Of a DNA stretch of 64,000 bases, positions 55,701 to 64,000 are shown piece by piece. A model generated the notes under the pieces. The model saw nothing but the letters and a program-made list of their open reading frames with translations, was not told the DNA's origin and did no database searches. Each line of letters starts with the position of its first letter. Position 1 is the first letter of the stretch. A program made the translations under genes and the position numbers. The DNA is taken from positions 248,001 through 312,000 of the forward strand of contig JANFAH010000052.1 of NCBI GenBank assembly GCA_024663395.1. Direction: 5' to 3'. This DNA is from Pisolithus tinctorius (lineage: Eukaryota; Basidiomycota; Agaricomycetes; Boletales; Pisolithaceae).

Positions 55701-56862
55701 CGAGAGGGACCGGTCTCTTCTTCACAACTATCTGTCACTTGTGATAGCCATCCGCTGGGCGACGATGCGTTCAACATCGGAGCAGCATGCCAACATAGTT
55801 GGACAGTTTATGGCATACTACGTCCAGAGTACTGCAGAAATCTTCGGTCCGCGCGCTCTGGTATTCAATAACCATGCCTCCCTTCACGTACCAGAATGCT
55901 TGCGCGCATTCGGACCAGCACACGGATGGTGGGCATTTCCATTTGAACGTTACAATGGTATATTGGAACGTTACAATACAAACTCTAAACTAGGTTCGTG
56001 TTATGAAAAATTGATAGCTTTGTTGAAGGCGTACTGATTGGCCCTTTTTCTTTCCCCAGGGGAAATGGAACTTACTATACTGAAGGCATTTTGCCGAGGA
56101 AGCAACCTGAAGGCACTTCTCAGACAGGACAGCCTTCCAGATGCGTTTCGAGGAATTCAGGGCGCGTTTTCTCAATATTTGAAGTCACCCCTCACCGGTA
56201 CAGCAGGAGATGGTCTCGAGGCTCCAGTTAACTCATCCGACGACAACAGTGATACGCCTGAAATCACAGAGAAGCACGATAAACTCACGCAGCTTTCTAT
56301 GGATCAATACAAATCCTTGCTCGAATGTCTCAATGAAGGAAGACTTCCTCGATGCTATATCTCATATGAAGACGATGATCCTCACCCGTTTGTACGTGTC
56401 ATCGAGCCGTGTGTACCGGAACGGCAGTCAGTCAAACTAAAGGGCGTATTATACACATGTGCATCGAGCCACGTGGGTAATAGTCGGATATTGTTTACTG
56501 TGGAAGGAGAAACCTTCGAGCGGGCTGGTGAAATCCAACGTAATCTTCACCCACCGACGGGCAAGTCTTCCACCCGAGAACATCACAATCACCGAGTTCC
56601 TTTTTTGTTTTACGCCAGTTCCGAGAGCTCTCAGATCAGCAGGCTACGTACGACCCATACCGAAAGTTTCCTCTCTTCGACTCGCCTCTGCTTCAGCAAC
56701 TTCTTGGATGGGGAGCGAGTCATAAGGAGCTACAACATTGTCAGTCACTTCGCAGGTTGCCCATACGAGAGCACAGAACTTGCGAGAAAGCTTGTTGTAC
56801 TATCATTGAACAGGGTGCGTACTACTACATTCATCGCTTATAGGCTGCCAGTGACTTGTTGA
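52800..56862 (+). pseudogene. CACTA/Plavaka-type transposase, probably frameshifted
   Basis: First exon 52800-53094 with a Cys-x-Cys N-terminal motif (MAPAVKQRCTCEVYQCVKSL), as in Plavaka transposases. Later segments: LRVDPELHQYVCCSVCF (about 54030-54080), LPSWIARFLSRADTMKS, FDIWDGSVFREFKG, GVIYMICNNLPVHSRYSIEN, LGCLVRCAVIPLVCDMLAAR, HPGKYCAFCLQ, RWTELLRLPYWNPTRFVVVD followed by MHN, then DQWRTVCLVNLVISLSRIWG and GWWAFPFERYNGILERYNTN. An intron at about 55991-56061 precedes GEMELTILKAFCRGSNLKAL. The likely role is cutting at the CACAG ends. Around 54671-54676 the frame changes by one base between DDLLKGWSPG and the YKLTRTALHP block, with no room for an intron, so this copy is probably inactive unless this is a base-call error. 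The 3' part is partly duplicated in the left arm. Confidence 0.8.
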
Positions 56863-58912
56863 GTATAGAACTAACATTCGCACGAAATCATTTCAATACA
56901 AGTAGCTCGGGCAACCTGACTGAGATTGTGGGCTTCTACGTATGTAGACTTATGTTGTATGGCAGTAGCTACTTCATTTCCCTGCAATCAATTACTATCG
57001 AGGACAGCTACCAACAGTACACCCGCCGATAGCGCCTCAAGCAAAGCCCCGGTAAGAACGAGTTCTAGTCCGGTCGTCTGTAGAGGATACTTGTATCGGA
57101 TAAAAATCGATGATACCTAGCGCATTACCAGCATTGCATATTCTAGTATGGAGTATGCACCGCTTCCGGGGGTGTCACGCGTTCATGTTTCGCGGGCTAT
57201 ATGTGACCCGTAGACTTTTTCGCTCTTGGTACGATCAGGCGTCACAGTCGATTATCGCGTCAATGGTATATCAACTCAGTGGACTAAAGGAGCCCACCTG
57301 CGGACCTTGTATCGATCAATGTTTGGCTGCTGCGCAAGAAGGCAGGTACATGCACATACACCGAGAGACAAAGAACGCGAGAGATGCAACTGCCCATCTA
57401 ACGGGTGAGTCCTATGCGCTATTAGCTTCAGAAAGATGTAAGTGAACAAGAACCTAACTTACTGCAGTAGTATCGCCATTCTCATTTCGCAGCGTAATCT
57501 TGAATGTAACTTGTTGGAGCATCTTGCTTGCCGGGGGAGGAGAGTGCGTTGGAGAACGAAACCTTGAGGTAGGTGGACCTTTTAATATTAGCGATGAATG
57601 ACGCGGTACAAGGCGTTCTTGTGCCCCACGTGCTGTGATAAGATCGAGGGTTGATGGCTCAGCTGACAAGACATAAACGTGAACGATTCGGAAATTCCTC
57701 CGACCTTTGTTCTGTCATGTTGGGCCCTTGACCGTTCGTCATGCTCAACAACACCGTCGTCAGAGGAAAGTGGTGGTCTTCGGATGCACGTGTGTAGGTT
57801 CTCGTGAGGATACAGAAGTTTGAAAATGGTTCCGATACTGGAATTTCTTCTCGTGACTGTACTCGTGAGGAGGATGTTCGGGCAGAGAAAGATACCGTAT
57901 TGATATTGTTACGAGACTGAATCTCTCGGTCAATTCCATTATTATATCATTGTCAGACAGAGCTCCGAACCTGTGGATCACCAAACATTACGCCGTTGAG
58001 AGTATCGAGACGGGTTATTTGTGACGTCGCTGCTGTTCGATCGGCGTCGTGAGTGGTCTGTGCCACCTGTGGAGCAGTAGAATTACTTTCAGCGACCATC
58101 CGACAAAGCTTATATCTAGGATAAATCGAGAGGACAAAGGTCGGGTTTACCTAAGTAAAATTGCTACCCGGCCATCGCCAAGTTCATGTGAGTCGCGCGC
58201 AAGACTGGGATCTGGTACTGACAGCAGGGTTGCCATCGTCCTCGAAAAGTGTCGTGGGTCAGACTACTAGAGAGAAGCGAATCAGCTACTGAGCTGATCG
58301 CGCTGCAGGCACGCTGAAGAGAAGCCCTAAGCGCGAGTTGGAAAATAGCCTTGTAAATATGTGACCACGGTGGACAGAGAACGACGGCGTCCTGAATACG
58401 ATGCAGATGCGCCACCATTTGTGAAAGGAATTTCAGATCTAGTGAGCTGTTTAGTGCCGCGTACTGCAGGAAAATGCGTGATGCATTAGGCCTACCTTAG
58501 ACCAGAAAAGATATGCTTGAAACGTAGAAACGAAGCGATGAATCAGATGAGCCATATCTTGAGAGGAACTTCATCAATCCAAGACGAGCAGGGGCACTTA
58601 TTATGTGCTTGAAACGCGAAGTACTCGTCCTGTGGCAGGGCAAAGGGCACTGCCACTGAGTTTCACACAGGCACTGTGACTTCAACGGCTCATCACAACT
58701 GCTATTTGAGAAATTTGTTGTGTCTCGGAGAATCCCCTTAACTACGGCCTGAATCTCTCGTACTTATTTGTTAGAAAAAGCCACCAAGTCATTGACCTAT
58801 CGTCACTATTCTCTCTACACTTTAGATTTCTTAATCATCACTCAATTTTTACGTCCGTAGCGAATTCCCAGCTCGATTTAGAAGCAGTTCCCCAGGGCAT
58901 TTGCCCGCTGTG
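55980..58912 (-). repeat. Right inverted arm of the giant transposon
   Basis: Counterpart of the left arm; tip CACAGCGGG at 58912 reading leftwards. It contains the 3' end of the transposase gene, a copy of the CACGTG-containing promoter module (57627-57632, ATG at 57717) and a 62-codon frame (58685-58497) that differs from that of the left arm at about one residue. Confidence 0.85.
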
Positions 58913-58982
58913 TGGGAGGACGTTGGAAGATGTGCTTGATATGTCGCCCGAGAGCAGGGCAGAGGAGTTTGCGGCGTTGTAG
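58913..58982 (+). pseudogene. Right TGG duplication and last 22 codons of the SHOC1-like gene
   Basis: 58913-58915 is the second TGG. From 58916 the host frame resumes: after the split Gly codon it reads RTLEDVLDMSPESRAEEFAAL and stops at TAG 58980-58982. A motif of the form LEDVLDMSPE.R...F fits the helix-hairpin-helix end of XPF-like proteins, supporting a single ancestral reading frame. Confidence 0.75.
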
Positions 58983-59289
58983 GGCAGAAGCGTGTGGTAC
59001 GTGTGTGTAGATTCGTTGCTGTTATTTTGCTAATAGACGTGCACTAGGAGAGGCTGAATAGGATGCTTGAACAGCGAATGTTGGAGCTGGGATCTGAGAT
59101 CTGAGCCTATGACGCGACATGTCACACTTCGTAATTAGTCGTGTCACGCGTCAGTAGTCACACTCCACCTCATTACTCTCATGGTCGACATAAACCCAAG
59201 GCCGCAGAAAAGACTGCGCACGACCCAAATCTCGTAGATTCTCCGGAAACAGCGTCAGATCCACACTGTCCCATCAGCGTTGTTGTTCA

Positions 59290-62000
59290 TCTGCTTCTGT
59301 ACCACTGTCTCGACCTCCGCTGTCGCCGGGCTTGAAGCCTCTGCCACCCCATGTGTTACTCCTGGCCTTGCCAGCGCTTCTCTTGCATCCCCCGACGCAC
59401 GAACAATATGCCTTGTCCCTTTCTTGTCTCTAAAGTCAATACGGTTGTGTTTGCAACTGCCAGCTCTGGCCCCCTGACGTAGAGTGCTATGCGTGGACAG
59501 CTCTCGCAGAGGTGGGTATGCGGGCTATCAGGAGTGGGTTTTTGTAAGACAGGTGAACATGATTGGACAATGGGACTCGAAGAAGAAGTGAGTATGTTTA
59601 TCTGAAGAGGATCGTGTCCGCTTCCACCATTCACCATCTCACGAAGGTCGAGAAAGCAATTGGGAAGGGGGTAAGTTCGGATCTCTTGTCCCTCTCTTAT
59701 CACTCTTACTCGGGTTCCCGAAGCTCTTACTTGCACAGAAGGTATGGAAGATGCGCATATATGCGAGTATCTTGTTCATTGCTTCTCCAGCATCCCATTC
59801 TTAGACATCTCCGTCACCATCTCTCGCTACTAAACGCCCACTTTGCATTTTGGCGATCCAATACAAGGTTTCCACGTGCTGTGCTCCGTAGATTGATATC
59901 GACCTTCGTTCCATCGGACCCCTCCTACAATCGTATATGCGGCCCATCTCGCCCTCATAACCCAGCTTACATCCTCCCCGCCCGCATCTCCATTTTCTCA
60001 TGGCAAGGGTGCGGACTCGTCTGTTTCCATCCAACCACATACGAATCCTCCGGAAGTACAGGCTGCTCTAACTGCTTTGATAAACCTCTCAGCAATCGCT
60101 GCACAGCACCAGCATTTCTCGATGTTGAAACTAGTCGCCGTGTTGCGCCTACGGGTGTTGGTTGCGGCTGAGATGTGGGACATGGTAGGAGATGCGCTAG
60201 AAGGTGCCGAGAAACTGTTGTCGTTGGTTTTCGACGATGGCAACAGTACTAAGGAAGGTGGTCAGGAACATGTGATGAAGAGGGAGGCTTTCTGAATTTT
60301 TGACGCGTTCGTACTCGATAACTGCTCAGGAAGTGCACGATAGTGCAGCGTCGCAGTCAAGGCCTCAGACAGAGTCTGACAACAAAACATTGACAGAACA
60401 ACACCCGCAGACGTAAAGGACGCTGAGGAAGATCCCTTGACTGCTGCACTTACCGTTCACACACTTATGCTCGGCATCGTCTACCATACACATGGCGGAC
60501 GTACGCGAGCTGCTGAACCCCGCCTGGCTGCCCTCCATTCTCTAATGGATAGCGGTTGCACCAGTCGGAGGTGTCGGCTCTGACGGTCTCGTGGAGGTTG
60601 GTGTTTGGCCCGTTAACTTCCTAGTATGGCATCTAAATTCGTGGTTGCTGATTATTATAGGTTCCCCTCTCTCCGTGCCCTCCGATACACCTCCGAGTCA
60701 GCCACCCTCGAGTCATCTTCCTACTTACGTTCCTCATCTCCGCTGTGGCGAAGCGTGATCCCGTCGGGCGACGTCCAAAGAAGAAAGTGTTTGCCGAGTC
60801 TGGCATCGTTCAGTGTAAAGCGGGATGTGATGAAGATGGGCGCAGCGGAATCGAGATAAATGGTAAAGTTCTTTCGTTTTCTGTTCATCTTGAGATGTTC
60901 TTGCGCTTACGCTATCAAGTCCCGCCTTGGTCTTCACATGGAGATGTGGAGAATATCGATCAGAGTACGCTCAGGATCGAAGCGGATTTGCTGTGCGAAC
61001 TGGCTGCTGTAAGGGTGCTCTCGTGTCAACTAAACGTGTCCTGTTCTGACGTATGCCAGGTATCGATACAACGATGCGAATTCGACGCTGCTGAAAAGGT
61101 ATGTAATGCTTCCAAAATTACTTGACTATTATGCACCTACGTCATCGCAGTATCTCGATACCGTCGTAGCCCATACCCGGACACACGGATTTTTCTCGGA
61201 ATATGCGCCTCGTTATAACGCTCCACTATGCCCACCTCGCCCACGGCTCGGGGACACTCACCGAGCTGGTACATGCTACCGCGTCGCTGCTTATGTTGCC
61301 GGTGCAGGACCTGTTGGCGCGGCCCGATGCAAATACGGGTGGGTTCGTAGCTGCCGCTGCAAGAGCTGGTGAAGCACTTCTCCGTATCGGGCTTGTTGCT
61401 AAACGGGCGGCACCGAATATGGCTTCCGATTCTCCTGTTGTGATGGGCGAGGAATCACACGCGCCTTACCTGGACGAATCGACAATAGCGCTCACAAAAG
61501 ATGCCATCGCACGTTGTTCAGCGAGCGCTTCCGCACCTCTCCCTGCCCTTGCGGAGCTTCTCTCAGCAGCACTCTCACCTTCTCAAATCATTCGATCCAA
61601 ATCGCTTCTGAAACATGCTCTCGCGCTATCTGGTTCTGCAGGCGACAATCACATGCGTGCACTCGTGCTTGCGGTTGTAGGTGCGCAATACGTACATACG
61701 GCACCGGAGCACGCTATGGAGGTTTTAGCTGTTTGCGAGACGTTAGGTGCGGGTATGGGTGCGAGCGAGAAGAAACCTGCTGGAACGGAGTCCGAGCCAA
61801 GTGTATGTGGAGTAGGGAATGCGGCGTTGCGGCTATGGGTGGGGGAAAGGTTTCTCGGTGAGCGCATCGCATCTGGCTGCTGCTATCCCAGTTTGACATT
61901 GACAACAACAACTTTGGCGGGTCTGACCTGTTTCGGTTTCGTAGAATTATTCAAGCGCGCGGGTAAGGAAAAACGGGTACAGAAACAGGGAGAGTTTTAA
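59290..62000 (+). pseudogene. MAU2/Scc4-like cohesin-loading factor gene, apparently frameshifted
   Basis: Segments in order on the plus strand: AWTALAEVGMRAI (about 59490-59530), EKAIGKG (about 59650), RHHLSLLNAHFAFWRSNTRF (about 59803-59862), TFVPSDP, VYAAHLALITQLTS (about 59934-59975), [20 protein letters not shown] and [20 protein letters not shown] (60078-60195), [20 protein letters not shown] (60435-60495), THGFFSEYAPRYNA (about 61180-61222), GTCYRVAAYVAG, ARAGEALLRIGLVAK and a C-terminal helical part to about 61860. These match the TPR-like layout of fungal Scc4/MAU2 proteins, which with Scc2 load cohesin on chromatin. Single-base frame changes near 59930 and near 61320 have no intron to explain them. 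Either a dead copy or base errors; several introns remain unplaced. About 300 bp downstream of the SHOC1-like gene end. Confidence 0.6.
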
Positions 62001-62577
62001 CGCGTTGTATCGATCTGCGGTCGATGTTGTTCGGATGGGTAACTGATGTATTATAGTCATAAGGGCTCTTTTCGGACTTAGAAGGCGCATTGCTTGCAAT
62101 GCTGTGTCACATGGACAATCGATGCTTTGCTATCTTATCAAACAACTTCCCCCCTTCCCTTCGCAATCGCACTCATTGACATCTAGGCATCCGTGAAAGT
62201 GTAGGATAACCGGTTTGGACATTACGATCACTATTGCATTGGTAGTGCTTACTGCTTACTGTACGGTGGTGGTTTTAACCGCGTAGAAGTGTCCCTTGCT
62301 CCAACGAGTTCCCTCCTGAACCTGTGGTATCGCAGAGACTCTGCGTTCGGATCGAAATCTAGGTGGTGACCAAAATACGAATACGCAGCTAACGAATTAG
62401 GGCACTAGAACTGGAAGTTGCAAATATACAGCCTGGAACGTCTGAGGGAATGATGAAGTCTCAGTGCGCAGGAGGGACGTGGTAGATGGAGAATGTGGCT
62501 GCGAAGAATGAGGAAGAGTAGTGAGTCGACCGAATGGGATGCCGTATGGCAGCGAGAGCGTTTCAAAATTACTCTCA

Positions 62578-62875
62578 TTCCCTTTCTTGTGTGTCCGTTT
62601 TCTCTGGGTGCGACTTGGAGCACGCGAGCGGAAACGATAGAGTGCGTTTGCATCCTCCATTATTCAAGTCGCGTTCCTCGAGAACTCTGATCATCTACAT
62701 CAAGAAACGGAGTCGAGACACAGACAAAAGCACGTACGTTGTAAGCATGGGTGGGTGGTAGGCTAGGCAACGGTAGTCCTGCTTGACCATAGGGGCCACC
62801 TGGATCATCCACCACGGACGCGGGTCGGCAAACCGTCCCGAGGAGTACCCAAAGCAGAAGCCAGTACCCGAGCAT
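62578..62875 (-). CDS. Possible small secreted protein, two exons
   Basis: ATG at 62875 gives MLGYWLLLWVLLGTVCRPAS, a good signal-peptide-like start, then a Pro/Gly-rich stretch ending HAYN before a GTACGT donor. A possible second exon after TTGATGTAG begins MIRVLEERDLNN and ends at TGA near 62578. The total would be about 85 residues with few Cys. No family is recognised; the model is weak and the second exon is uncertain. Confidence 0.25.
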
Positions 62876-64000
62876 CTGTACGTTCTGGGAGTGAACTGGC
62901 CATTGATAGGAGGAGATCTGCGACTAGCGTGTTACCTCGAGACTACGTCAAGGCGTAGTAGGGTGATATCACTTCCATGGGCCATCAGCAGCAGTATGAA
63001 TATGAATATGGGAGTACATGGAGGATCGGCAATCGATTGACTCGTCCTTAGTGGACCGGCGCGTCAGAGTGATTGGCATACTCTAGTCTTCAGAACTGAA
63101 CGCTGACTTCACATTGGCACTATCATCGTGGTCAACGTTAGGCGGTGCTGTTTTTCAGCATTAAAACCAGTCCTCAAGGCCTCACGCGCGATATCTGTCC
63201 AACGTAACGTGACAGGCAGGCGTGCGATGCCGTCACTTTCAAGCTGCTGGATGAACTATAGCTACCTCTCTCAGGTTCCCGTCTTTTGGCCCCCGGGTTC
63301 CCTTTCTCGGTCTGACAGTAAAATCGGAGTCAAGTGCATCCGATACACTGAAATACGATATCGTTTGTAAGGGACATACTTTTTTTCTGCGCATACCTCC
63401 TTGCTTTAACAACATGCGTCGCCATCGGATCTCTTGTATTCCTTCGTCGACACTGAGAACCCTGCTACTGCGAACTTGGATATCGCATTTGTGCGCGGTG
63501 TTTCTGGTCTTGTACATCCAGGGAACACGGAACAGCGCAGTACAGCGAGGGGGTGGGTGGGGGGACACCGAACAGTGAAAGGGTTGCTAACTGTTGCAGC
63601 ACTGCGGTCCATTCAGTTCGGGATGACTCAGGTTCTCACCTGTAGTGCCCACCTTCATATCGATAGGCGCGCTGTCGCACCTTGTCACACTCGCCCACCA
63701 TTGACATCGTTCTCTGCAGCCCACGACGTTCGACGACTTCGTTTTCAAGCTGTCATTTCTCATTTCTGTATCGTTCATGGTTCCCGAGTGTTTCAGCGCA
63801 TTATGGTGCTCATGGCGGCGTCCACGTGCACATTTTCCCCAAGACAATGTGGATGATGCTGCTCCGGCATCAACTGAAGGGGTACCCTCCGGTATGTGTG
63901 TTTCTTGTGATAGTGGGGGAAATCTAACAGTATCAATAACTGGTAACAGCTTCTACTTATCGCTTGAATCCCACCCAAGCTAGAGAGAAAATCAATCACG
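62876..64000. other. No supported gene
   Basis: Several overlapping open frames of 60-140 codons in all frames, none with a recognisable domain or a consistent intron pattern. A gene entering from the right edge cannot be excluded. Confidence 0.3.

Larger units (their letters stand above)
34400..58912 (+). mobile_element. 24.5-kb CACTA/Plavaka-type DNA transposon carrying host-like genes
   Basis: Both tips read CACAGCGGGCAAATGCCC inwards (34400 rightwards, 58912 leftwards), with an inner imperfect palindrome GGGCA-AA-TGCCC. TGG flanks both ends. The arms stay closely similar for about 2 kb on the left and 2.9 kb on the right (the right arm includes stretches missing on the left). Contents from left: arm, scrambled arm pieces (36.5-38.2 kb), a transposon-associated protein gene (38.2-40.2 kb), host-like genes (42.2-50.5 kb), short unassigned fragments, and a Plavaka-type transposase (52.8-56.9 kb). 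Joining the flanks over one TGG gives the frame LYGRTLEDVLDMSPESRA of the interrupted host gene. The arms differ by only a few small indels and substitutions, suggesting a fairly recent insertion. Confidence 0.88.

Noticed and set aside
34400..58912. Two separate small transposons at either end of a normal gene block
   Set aside because: The shared TGG, the opposite orientation of the tips and the restored host frame are best explained by a single insertion; no further CACAGCGGG tips were found inside.

Overview
The window looks like nuclear DNA of a filamentous basidiomycete, most likely an Agaricomycete and perhaps a member of the Boletales. The reasons are introns of 41-77 nt with GTRNGT donors, a NACHT/WD40 NLR-type gene, Ty3 chromovirus and Ty1/copia elements, a Plavaka-type DNA transposon, and several protein families I know only from mushroom-forming fungi. 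No rRNA, tRNA or CRISPR array was found. Exon boundaries below were worked out by hand from reading frames, GT/AG sites and remembered family patterns; no alignment or database search was run.

Left part (1-18.8 kb): a decayed Tc1/mariner-type transposase; a three-exon gene of a fungal family with one in-frame stop; a long CpG-poor stretch of degraded retroelement DNA, with a gag-like ORF, diverged tandem exon-intron-like units, a reversed gag fragment and an LTR; then a large minus-strand NACHT gene whose C-terminus has 14 almost identical WD40 repeats; then a C2H2 zinc-finger gene.

Middle (18.8-29.4 kb): a complete copia element bounded by 216-bp LTRs and a GTGGA target duplication sits inside the reading frame of a basidiomycete gene. 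Inside its gag lies a complete Ty3 chromovirus (opposite strand, 380/395-bp LTRs, GTTCA duplication). LTR substitutions in both elements fall only at CpG sites, the older outer element having more, and most stops in their coding frames can be explained as CGA-to-TGA changes.

Right part (30.6-62 kb): a gene resembling SHOC1/ZIP2 (XPF-like meiotic crossover factors) is split in its last codons by one insertion of about 24.5 kb (34400-58912). It has CACAG tips, kilobase-scale inverted arms and a TGG target duplication. It encodes a Plavaka/CACTA-type transposase and a second transposon-associated protein, and it holds at least four genes that look like host genes: an F-box protein, two divergent WD40 paralogues and a RING-finger protein. 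Removing the insert and one TGG restores the host reading frame to a natural-looking end. Beyond it lies a MAU2/Scc4-like cohesin-loader gene carrying apparent frameshifts.

The most interesting object is this cargo-bearing 24.5-kb transposon. The best supported general signal is CpG-specific decay across the repeats.
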